Origin: an uncultured Leptotrichiaceae bacterium
GTDB taxonomy: Bacteria > Fusobacteriota > Fusobacteriia > Fusobacteriales > Leptotrichiaceae
Length of the DNA stretch: 18,939 bases
Reading direction: 5' to 3'
NCBI GenBank assembly: GCA_938037005.1
Contig: CALHVR010000051.1
Coordinates: forward strand, 1 to 18,939
Positions 8,805 to 14,695 of the stretch are shown here, piece by piece. The position numbers and the translations under genes are program-made. The notes under the pieces were generated by a model, which saw only the letters and a program-made list of their open reading frames with translations, was not told where the DNA came from and did not search any database. Each line of letters starts with the position of its first letter. The stretch's first letter is position 1.

Positions 8805-10247
8805 TTATAACTCTGGATACTCTATTTTTCCTCTTACTTCTTCATATTTATGAGAAACATTAAACAATAAATCTTCTTTAAAATAATTCCCAATTAATTG
8901 TATTCCAACTGGTAATCCTTCCACAAATCCTGCAGGCACTGAAATTGCTGGCAATCCTACCATATTCACTGAAACTGTATAAATATCAGCTAAATATGTT
9001 TGTATTGGATCAACAATACTCTCTCCTTTTTTAGGCGCAACATTTGGAGATACTGGTGTTAATAAAATATCTACTTCTTTTAACGCTCTTTCAAAATCTT
9101 CTCTTATTAATCTTCTAACTTGTGAAGCTTTTTTATAATACGCATCATAGAATCCTGAACTTAACACATAATTTCCTATCATTATTCTTCTTTTAACTTC
9201 ATCTCCAAATCCTTTTGTTCTCGATTCTACATACATTTTTTCAATATTTTCTTCACTTTCTCTTACTCCATATCTTACTCCATCATATCTAGATAAATTT
9301 GAAGTTGCCTCTGCTGATGAAATTATATAATATGTTGATATCGCATATTTTGAGTAAGGCAATGAAACTTCCTTAATTTCCGCTCCCAATTCTTGTAATT
9401 TTTCCACAGCTTCATTTATTACTTTTTTAATATTTTTGTCAAGTCCTTCTGCAAAATATTCTTTCGGTAATCCTATTTTAAGCCCTTTTATGTCAGCTTT
9501 TAATGCAGCTAAGTAATCTGGTACTTCCACATCTGCCGAAGTCGCATCTTTCTCATCATATCCTGCAATTATTTGCAATATTCTCGCTAAATCTTCTGTC
9601 GTTTTCGCTAAAGCTCCAATTTGATCAAGCGATGATCCAAACGACATAAGTCCATATCTTGACACTCTTCCATAAGTTGGCTTAATCCCAACAGTTCCCG
9701 TCAAACAAGCTGGTTGCCTTACGCTTCCTCCTGTATCTGAACCTAAAGCTATTGGTACTTGCTGTGCTGCAACTGCTGCCGCTGAACCTCCACTACTTCC
9801 TCCAGGTACTCTATCTAAGCCCCAAGGATTTGACACTACTTTTACTGAAGAGTTTTCGTTTGACGACCCCATAGCAAATTCATCCATATTTACTTTTCCA
9901 ATTATCGGTACTCCCGCTTTTTTCAATTTTTCTACAACTGTTGCGTCGTAAACTCCTTTATAATTACTCAAAATATGTGAAGCTGCCGTTGTCAAATCTC
10001 CCTTTGAAACAATATTATCTTTTATTGCTATTGGCACACCGTATAAAACGCTATCATTTTTATTTTCAATATCACTTTTTTTAGCTTCTTCCAATACTTT
10101 TTCAGAAAATACATTTACGAAAGCTCCTATTTTATCTTCCGTTTTTTCAATTCTATTTAATAAGTTCTTTGTTATTTCTTCAGAAGTTACTTCTTTATTT
10201 TTTATCATCTCAGCCAATTCAGAAGCTGTTTTTTTATATAAACTCAT
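8805..10247 (-). CDS. gatA: Asp-tRNA(Asn)/Glu-tRNA(Gln) amidotransferase subunit A
   Basis: GatA is the glutaminase of the GatCAB complex. It releases ammonia, which is channelled to GatB. The 480-residue product is a typical amidase-signature enzyme. The catalytic Lys76 is in GVPIAIKDN, the cis-Ser is Ser151 in GGSSGGS (149-155), and the nucleophile is Ser175 in SDTGGSVRQPA (170-180). The Ser-Ser spacing of 24 and Lys-Ser spacing of 99 equal those of characterised GatA. The ATG at 10247 follows an AAAGGG site. It lies 20 bp downstream of gatC, while a slightly longer 41-bp gap separates it from gatB. Confidence 0.98.
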   Translation of the reverse strand: MSLYKKTASELAEMIKNKEVTSEEITKNLLNRIEKTEDKIGAFVNVFSEKVLEEAKKSDIENKNDSVLYGVPIAIKDNIVSKGDLTTAASHILSNYKGVYDATVVEKLKKAGVPIIGKVNMDEFAMGSSNENSSVKVVSNPWGLDRVPGGSSGGSAAAVAAQQVPIALGSDTGGSVRQPACLTGTVGIKPTYGRVSRYGLMSFGSSLDQIGALAKTTEDLARILQIIAGYDEKDATSADVEVPDYLAALKADIKGLKIGLPKEYFAEGLDKNIKKVINEAVEKLQELGAEIKEVSLPYSKYAISTYYIISSAEATSNLSRYDGVRYGVRESEENIEKMYVESRTKGFGDEVKRRIMIGNYVLSSGFYDAYYKKASQVRRLIREDFERALKEVDILLTPVSPNVAPKKGESIVDPIQTYLADIYTVSVNMVGLPAISVPAGFVEGLPVGIQLIGNYFKEDLLFNVSHKYEEVRGKIEYPEL

Positions 10248-10267
10248 ATTTTTACCCTTTCTGCTTA

Positions 10268-10570
10268 TTAATTATCCACATTTTCTCCACCAACTACTTT
10301 TGGAACTATAATAAATTCTTCATCTCCGTTTGGTGCATTATTTAATATTTCTTTTTTAATTCCAGCATCTACAACTTCATCTTTTCTAAGTCTATCTTTT
10401 AAATCAAGCACATTAAATAACGGCTCAATATTTGTTGTATCAATTTTATTCAATTCTTCCATATGATCAAAAATTTTATTTAAATCTACTCTAAATTTTT
10501 CTATTTCACTTTCACTAAACTCCAATTTTGAAAGTTTAGCTATTTTCAATACATCTTCTGTTGTTAGCAT
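10268..10570 (-). CDS. gatC: Asp-tRNA(Asn)/Glu-tRNA(Gln) amidotransferase subunit C
   Basis: GatC is the small subunit that wraps around GatA and stabilises the GatA-GatB interface. The 100-residue length is normal. The N-terminus (LTTEDVLKIAKLSKLEFSES) and the central NKIFDHMEELNKIDTTNIEP region are the usual GatC pattern. An excellent AAGGAGG site sits 5 nt before the ATG at 10570. The gene follows a non-housekeeping gene at a 31-bp spacing, so it may be co-transcribed with it as well as having its own weak promoter (10596-10623). Confidence 0.95.
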   Translation of the reverse strand: MLTTEDVLKIAKLSKLEFSESEIEKFRVDLNKIFDHMEELNKIDTTNIEPLFNVLDLKDRLRKDEVVDAGIKKEILNNAPNGDEEFIIVPKVVGGENVDN

Positions 10571-10595
10571 TTTTCCTCCTTAAGTTTTATTCCCT

Positions 10596-10623
10596 ATTAT
10601 TTTACAACGTTATCTCTTGTAAA
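10596..10623 (-). promoter_or_regulatory. possible gatCAB promoter
   Basis: On the minus strand a TTTACA -35-like hexamer (10618-10623) and an AATAAT -10-like hexamer (10596-10601) are separated by 16 bp, and each matches consensus at 5 of 6 positions. The site overlaps the 3' end of the upstream gene and would start transcription just before gatC. In DNA this AT-rich such matches arise often by chance, so this is a weak call. Confidence 0.3.
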
Positions 10624-11363
10624 TTTTTCTTAGTTATTTCATATAATTCTACTAATCTATCATAACTTAAAAACTCTACTCTATTATTTGCTTTTAATTT
10701 TTTAAATGCCAAATAATTTATTTTTTTCTCAAATTCTTGTTTTCTAATTTTATCAGCAACAATAAACATTTTTGTATGAAAATCCTGTAAATCATTATAC
10801 TTTAATAATGAATTTTGTATATCTGTTGAATGTTCTATTTCAAAAAATGAATGAGGTAATTTTACCTCTTTATTTTCAAAAAATCTGTTATTAAACCAAA
10901 TTACATCAATAGTTGATGCTCTATTTATTAATTCTGGATAACTAAATTTTGGAATTATATCAAGTGTTCTTAACTCTCCTAATTTTTTATTAATAAAATT
11001 TTTATTTTTATCTTGATTGGGAATAAAAGTATCTAATCTTTTTAAATTTCCAATTTCTATAAGTAATCCTTGATAATATGAATGATTAAACTTTCTCATT
11101 TCATTAGAAGTTTTATTTTTTTCATTCTCTTGAATTATCCCTTTAGATTCATTTTCTTTCCTAAATTGTTCTAAACCATATAATCCCGGCTTTATTTTAT
11201 AAATTTCTTCTCTTTGTTGAACTATTCGTCTAATACTTGCAAATGGTGTCTTTGTTTTCCATTCACAATCTTTTATTTTCAATACCTCATGATTTAATTC
11301 TCCTAAAGTAGCAACTCCTCCTAATTTTTCAAGAGTTAAAATAACAGCTTCATATTGTTTCAC
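10602..11363 (-). CDS. winged-helix (HARE-HTH/HrgA-like) protein with putative nuclease-like C-terminal half
   Basis: Function is not established. The N-terminus (about 1-68) looks like a HARE-type winged helix: an EAVILTLEKLGGVATLGEL start, the TPFASIRRIVQQ recognition-helix region (39-50), then a YKIKPGLYGL wing (55-64). This is the arrangement I associate with HrgA-type proteins (COG2958), which occur beside or in place of restriction genes in Helicobacter. A charged linker (about 68-92) leads to a C-terminal half with an acidic pattern: Glu144, Asp153 in IDVIWFN, and Glu175/Glu177 in FFEIEHST, followed by a KMFIVAD strand. This resembles a restriction-endonuclease core with an E-x-E variant, but that is inference. 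The start is GTG at 11363, with AGGAGG 4 nt before it overlapping the upstream stop. The gap to that gene is only 8 bp. Confidence 0.72.
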   Translation of the reverse strand: MKQYEAVILTLEKLGGVATLGELNHEVLKIKDCEWKTKTPFASIRRIVQQREEIYKIKPGLYGLEQFRKENESKGIIQENEKNKTSNEMRKFNHSYYQGLLIEIGNLKRLDTFIPNQDKNKNFINKKLGELRTLDIIPKFSYPELINRASTIDVIWFNNRFFENKEVKLPHSFFEIEHSTDIQNSLLKYNDLQDFHTKMFIVADKIRKQEFEKKINYLAFKKLKANNRVEFLSYDRLVELYEITKKNLQEITL

Positions 11364-11367
11364 TTTT

Positions 11368-11373
11368 CCTCCT
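11368..11373 (-). promoter_or_regulatory. strong ribosome-binding site for the GTG-started winged-helix gene
   Basis: The minus strand reads AGGAGG here, 4 nt before the GTG at 11363. It overlaps the TAG stop of the preceding small gene (TAGGAGG). It justifies the GTG start, as no ATG with a comparable site is nearby, and it suggests translational coupling of the two genes. Confidence 0.7.
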
Positions 11374-11575
11374 AAAATTCAATCCAATCAATCGCCTCTG
11401 TTTTATCTATTGTTTCTAATGCAATAAGTTTATTATTTACATTTCCTGGTTCTAAAACTATCTCACCTTTTTTATATTTTCTTTCCGCTATATCTCGTGC
11501 TTCAAATATACTATTAGCTTCTATTTCAACACATTCTACCACGTGCTCTTCTATATATACTTTATATTTTTTCAT
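11372..11575 (-). CDS. small DpnD/PcfM-like protein
   Basis: The 67-residue product has the compact pattern of the DpnD/PcfM family. A strand-forming start (KKYKVYIEEHVVECVEIEA) leads into a helix (SIFEARDIAERKYKKGE) and an IVLEPGN strand and turn, then an acidic tail. The biochemical role of this family is unknown; its members are named after a DpnII restriction-locus gene and a conjugative-plasmid gene. The start is the ATG at 11575, served by AGGAAGG 6 nt upstream. An in-frame TTG at 11581 would be too close to that site. The gene overlaps the 3' end of the HAD phosphatase gene by 14 bp, and its stop overlaps the next gene's ribosome-binding site, so the three genes are tightly coupled. 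Confidence 0.75.
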   Translation of the reverse strand: MKKYKVYIEEHVVECVEIEANSIFEARDIAERKYKKGEIVLEPGNVNNKLIALETIDKTEAIDWIEF

Positions 11576-12206
11576 TTCCAACCTTCCTCAAAACCTCATC
11601 AAAATCTGCAAATTCCTCAAAAGGAATCTCATTTTCTTGACAAAATTTCACAGCTCTCGTCCCTTTTCTTACAAATACAAAATCTGCAATTTCAATCGCA
11701 CGATAATCAGAAGGACCATCGCCTAAAAAATATACTTTGTATCCTTGTTTTTTATATTTCTCAACAATTTCTTTTTTATCAACACCATAATACTCTTCAG
11801 CATCTAAATACGGATTTGTAATCGTTATTTTATTTCCATCAAAGAAAATTCCATTTGAAATAACATCATCTTCAGAAAGTTTTATTCCACTATGCTCTAA
11901 AGCTCCCAAAATGTTAAGTGTAGTTCCTGCACTTACTATTTTAAATTTATGACCACTTTCTACAAAATGTTTAAAAGTTTCATCTATCTTTACCAATTTT
12001 AAAGTTTCCAAAAATTGTTCTTTCGTAATTTTTAAAGATTCTAGTCCATCTTTTAAATATTCTCTCATCGTAATTTCGCCACTTCGATATTTTCTCCTAA
12101 TATCCTCCTTTAATTCTGGCTGATACACCGAAAGCAATGTATCTGTCGAATCTTTTTTACTAATTGTAATATCAAAATCTATTAAAAATATTTCTTTTTC
12201 ATTCAT
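11562..12206 (-). CDS. HAD-superfamily phosphatase, MtnX-like
   Basis: This is a small-molecule phosphatase of the haloacid dehalogenase superfamily (subclass IB). Motif I is DFDIT (nucleophile Asp10, acid Asp12), motif II Ser92 in KIVSAGT, motif III lysine at 144/145, and motif IV GDGPSD (162-167, Mg2+ ligands Asp163 and Asp167). The helical cap spans about 20-80. The sequence (DSTDTLL after motif I, and DYRAIEIADFVFVRKG at the end) resembles MtnX-type and related phosphatases more than true phosphoserine phosphatases. The substrate cannot be told from sequence, and no methionine-salvage gene is nearby. The usual Gly after the second Asp is Ile13 here, which is odd. The ATG at 12206 follows GGGAAAAGT. 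This is the first gene of a transcription unit with its own promoter at 12237-12265. Confidence 0.82.
   Translation of the reverse strand: MNEKEIFLIDFDITISKKDSTDTLLSVYQPELKEDIRRKYRSGEITMREYLKDGLESLKITKEQFLETLKLVKIDETFKHFVESGHKFKIVSAGTTLNILGALEHSGIKLSEDDVISNGIFFDGNKITITNPYLDAEEYYGVDKKEIVEKYKKQGYKVYFLGDGPSDYRAIEIADFVFVRKGTRAVKFCQENEIPFEEFADFDEVLRKVGNEKI
11582..11588 (-). promoter_or_regulatory. ribosome-binding site that sets the small-gene start
   Basis: The minus strand reads AGGAAGG, lying inside the 3' end of the upstream phosphatase gene and 6 nt before the ATG at 11575. It favours that ATG over the in-frame TTG at 11581, which directly abuts the site. Confidence 0.65.
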
Positions 12207-12236
12207 ACTTTTCCCTTTTATTAAATAACATTTTAA

Positions 12237-12265
12237 ATTTTATACTTCTTAATATTTTATCTCAA
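12237..12265 (-). promoter_or_regulatory. sigma-70-type promoter ahead of the HAD phosphatase gene
   Basis: On the minus strand TTGAGA (12260-12265) and TAAAAT (12237-12242) are separated by 17 bp, and each matches consensus at 5 of 6 positions. The spacing and location in the only sizeable gap of this region make it the likely start of the phosphatase-to-gatCAB (and possibly to parB) transcript. The -35 box touches the inner end of the inverted repeat at 12265-12294. Confidence 0.6.
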
Positions 12266-12294
12266 TAATTATGTTTTTAAAATAACATAATTAT
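12265..12294 (-). repeat. perfect inverted repeat at the rluB 3' end (weak terminator or operator)
   Basis: Arms of 11 nt (12265-12275 and 12284-12294; ATAATTATGTT and its exact complement) flank an 8-nt spacer. One arm contains the rluB stop codon and the other abuts the -35 box of the next promoter. In RNA this would form an AT-rich hairpin with one G-C pair and no proper U-tract, so it is a poor intrinsic terminator. An operator or an mRNA 3'-end structure is equally possible. Confidence 0.5.
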
Positions 12295-12977
12295 AAACTT
12301 TTTAAATATTTAATTTCTTCTTCTGTCAATTTTCTATAATCTCCAACTTGTAAATTCCCTAATGATAATTCTCCAATTTTTACTCTTTTCAACGAATTAA
12401 CAGTATAGCCCAAAATTTCAACCATTTTTCTTATTTGTCTATTTCTTCCTTCAAAAATAGCAATTCTTATTTCTTTTTTATCTATTCTTTTTACTTTTGC
12501 AGGAGCTGTTCTTTTACCATCTATAACTACTCCGTATTTTAACGCATCCATATCTTTTTCTTCTATTTCTCTATCTAATTTTGCTATATAACTTTTATAT
12601 AATTTTTTTCTTGGATGCATAACGTGATTATAAACTTCTCCATCATTGCTTATTATAATCAATCCTTCTGTCATATAATCTAGCCTACCATAAGTAAATA
12701 ATCTTTTTTTAGATTTTATATAATCTATTGCCAATTGTCTTCCAAATTTATCTTCATTTGAACAAAGAACTCTTTTAGGTTTATTCAACATATAATATTC
12801 GTGAACAACATTAACTCTTATTCTTTCTCCATCTACTCTCACTACATCTTCAGGCGTTATTTCCATGCCAATAATAGCTTCCTGTTTATTCACAGTAACT
12901 CTACCTTCTTTTATCATTTCATCTGCTTTTCTTCTAGAACAAATTCCAGCATCTGCTATAAATTTATTTAATCTCAT
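12291..12977 (-). CDS. rluB: 23S rRNA pseudouridine synthase (RluB/RsuA family)
   Basis: This enzyme isomerises a specific uridine to pseudouridine in rRNA. The 228-residue product starts with an S4 RNA-binding domain (about 1-60: MRLNKFIADAGICSRRKADE). The catalytic domain has Asp100 in GRLDYMTEGL (97-106) and the RsuA-type EGRNRQIRKM (176-185). RluB, RluE/F and RsuA cannot be fully separated by eye. The scpB-rluB neighbourhood is the usual setting of RluB in Gram-positive and related bacteria, which supports this name. An AGAGGT site precedes the ATG at 12977, 15 bp after scpB. Confidence 0.88.
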   Translation of the reverse strand: MRLNKFIADAGICSRRKADEMIKEGRVTVNKQEAIIGMEITPEDVVRVDGERIRVNVVHEYYMLNKPKRVLCSNEDKFGRQLAIDYIKSKKRLFTYGRLDYMTEGLIIISNDGEVYNHVMHPRKKLYKSYIAKLDREIEEKDMDALKYGVVIDGKRTAPAKVKRIDKKEIRIAIFEGRNRQIRKMVEILGYTVNSLKRVKIGELSLGNLQVGDYRKLTEEEIKYLKSL

Positions 12978-12992
12978 TTTTTACCTCTATTT

Positions 12993-13577
12993 TTATTTAT
13001 TTTTTTCTTCTACTAAACTTTCACTGTTTTCATTAATTTCATTTCCTATTTTATTCACTAATTCAATTTTTTCAAATTGCTCGTATCCTGGAAGTTCATC
13101 TTTTTTTTGTATATTCAAATAGCTATAAAAATCTTCTGTAACTTCATATAAATTAGGTGTTCCAATGCTTTTTTTCTTTCCAGAAATATATATCAAATTT
13201 TTCTCCAATAAATTTGACATAACTTTTTCTACTCCAACTCCTCTTATCTTTTCTATTTCTCCCTTAGTAATTGGCCCTTTATATGCAATTATAGCTAATG
13301 TTTCCATTGCTGATTTTGATAATTTTTTTAATTTCATTTCCGGATTAAAAAAGTTTTTTACATCTTCACCAAATAACGGATTAGAAACTAAAGAAACGAA
13401 ATCATTTTCAATTTTAATATTTATACCCGTTTCTCTTCTATTTTCTTTTAATTTCAGTATACTCGTTTTCATTTCTATACAATCTATATTAAAAAATTTA
13501 GATAATTCTTCAACTGATAACGGATCTTTTGAAAGAAATATTATTGTCTCTAATCTTTCCAACAATTTATTATTCAT
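12993..13577 (-). CDS. scpB: segregation and condensation protein B
   Basis: ScpB is a tandem winged-helix dimer that binds ScpA and the Smc ATPase to form the bacterial condensin that compacts and orients origin regions. The 194-residue product has a first winged helix at about 1-75. The second (about 85-165) carries the family pattern AIIAYKGPITKGEIEKIRGV followed by LLEKNLI and a TPNLYEVTEDF wing. The last ~25 residues are a glutamate/asparagine-rich tail. A GGAG site is placed 5 nt before the ATG at 13577. scpA is not in the window, although the two are often adjacent. Position next to mreB and ftsK gives a chromosome/cell-cycle grouping. Confidence 0.93.
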   Translation of the reverse strand: MNNKLLERLETIIFLSKDPLSVEELSKFFNIDCIEMKTSILKLKENRRETGINIKIENDFVSLVSNPLFGEDVKNFFNPEMKLKKLSKSAMETLAIIAYKGPITKGEIEKIRGVGVEKVMSNLLEKNLIYISGKKKSIGTPNLYEVTEDFYSYLNIQKKDELPGYEQFEKIELVNKIGNEINENSESLVEEKNK

Positions 13578-13606
13578 TTTATCTCCATTTTCTTTTCATT
13601 TTATAA

Positions 13607-14665
13607 TTAATATTCAAATCCAGGAGTTATTATTATGTTTTTATAAGCATCAAAATCATCTAACACTTTTGCAATTCCATTTATTACGGCGTAAATCGGT
13701 TGTTCGCTTACTGTTACATTTAATTTTAATTCTTTTTCAATTTTTTCTTTTAATAAAACTATTCCAGCTCCTCCTCCTGACAAGCAAATTCCTGTTTCAT
13801 AAATGTCAGATGCTATTTCTGGTTCAATTTCTTCTATTATTAATTTAATTTCCTCTATTATTAAATCTACATTTTTTCTAATCGCATTATCCATTTCTTC
13901 TGCTGTTACTTTTATACTTTTAGGTAATCCAAGTCCTAATTCTCTTCCTCTAATTTCTATCTCAATTTTTCTATCTTTAGAACTTATCGTTTTTTCTTTC
14001 AACATCTCAGCCGTTCTTTCGCCAATTAAAACATTATGTTTCTCTTTCACATATTCAATTATATCGTCATTAAAATGATCCCCAGCAATTTTTATTGATT
14101 TTGCTGCAGCTGATCCACCAGATACAATAAATGCTATTTCTGTTGTCCCTCCTCCAATGTCAACTATTAAATGTCCTTTAGGTTCAAACATATCTATTCC
14201 TGCTCCAATAGCTGCAGCTACAGGTTCTTCTATTAAATAAACCTCTTTTGCACCCGTTTCTTTCACAGCTTCAACTACTGCTCTCTTTTCAACTTGAGTT
14301 ACACCACTCGGCACACAAATTATAACTCTTGAACTTTGAAATTTATCTTTTTTTATTTTTTTCAAAAATTCAGATAACATTCTTTCTGTTATTTCATAAT
14401 CAGATATAACTCCATTTTTTAAAGGTCTTATAACTTGAGTATGTTTAGCTGTTCTTCCAATTATTTCTTTTGCCTTTTCTCCAATAAAATCAATTTCCTC
14501 TGTTTTCACATTTATTGTTACATATGTAGGCTCATCAATCTGTATCCCTTCACCTTTCACATAAACAACTGTATTTGCCGTTCCTAAATCAATCCCTATT
14601 TCTTTTGTTCCTTTTTCTCCTATTTTAAATTTTCCAAATCCTTTAAAAAAATTAAATAATTTCAT
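13607..14665 (-). CDS. mreB: rod-shape-determining protein MreB
   Basis: MreB is an actin homologue that forms membrane-bound filaments guiding lateral peptidoglycan synthesis. The 352-residue product has the actin-fold nucleotide motifs: phosphate-1 DLGTANT (26-32), phosphate-2 DIGGGTTE (169-176), and the adenosine motif LSGGGA (295-300). The conserved EEPVAAAIGAG lies at 146-156. It carries about 15 extra residues before the core, and the start (KLFNFFKGFGKF) looks like an amphipathic membrane-binding helix. Whether it is MreB or an Mbl-type paralogue cannot be decided here. AAAGGAA lies about 9 nt before the ATG at 14665. No mreC or mreD follows; scpB does, 29 bp on. Confidence 0.95.
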   Translation of the reverse strand: MKLFNFFKGFGKFKIGEKGTKEIGIDLGTANTVVYVKGEGIQIDEPTYVTINVKTEEIDFIGEKAKEIIGRTAKHTQVIRPLKNGVISDYEITERMLSEFLKKIKKDKFQSSRVIICVPSGVTQVEKRAVVEAVKETGAKEVYLIEEPVAAAIGAGIDMFEPKGHLIVDIGGGTTEIAFIVSGGSAAAKSIKIAGDHFNDDIIEYVKEKHNVLIGERTAEMLKEKTISSKDRKIEIEIRGRELGLGLPKSIKVTAEEMDNAIRKNVDLIIEEIKLIIEEIEPEIASDIYETGICLSGGGAGIVLLKEKIEKELKLNVTVSEQPIYAVINGIAKVLDDFDAYKNIIITPGFEY

Positions 14666-14695
14666 TGTATTTATTCCTTTCTTATATTTTTTATT

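Noticed and set aside
10272..10280. A perfect DnaA-box-like TTATCCACA
   Set aside because: It is a single copy within the gatC 3' end with no cluster of further boxes or AT-rich unwinding element, so it does not indicate an origin.
11536..11546. A CACGTG core (ACCACGTGCT) suggestive of parS near the DpnD-like gene
   Set aside because: Only the central hexamer matches. The flanking TGTTT/AAACA arms of the parS consensus are absent, and the site is within coding sequence.
12865..13122. An 85-codon plus-strand frame opposite rluB and scpB
   Set aside because: It lies antisense to two well-supported genes, is Ser/Phe/Leu-rich, and shows no family resemblance.
13165..13848. A 227-codon open frame on the plus strand opposite scpB and mreB
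   Set aside because: It is antisense to two clearly recognisable genes, and its translation is a Phe/Leu/Ser-rich low-complexity string of the type produced by the reverse strand of AT-rich coding DNA. No ribosome-binding site supports it.
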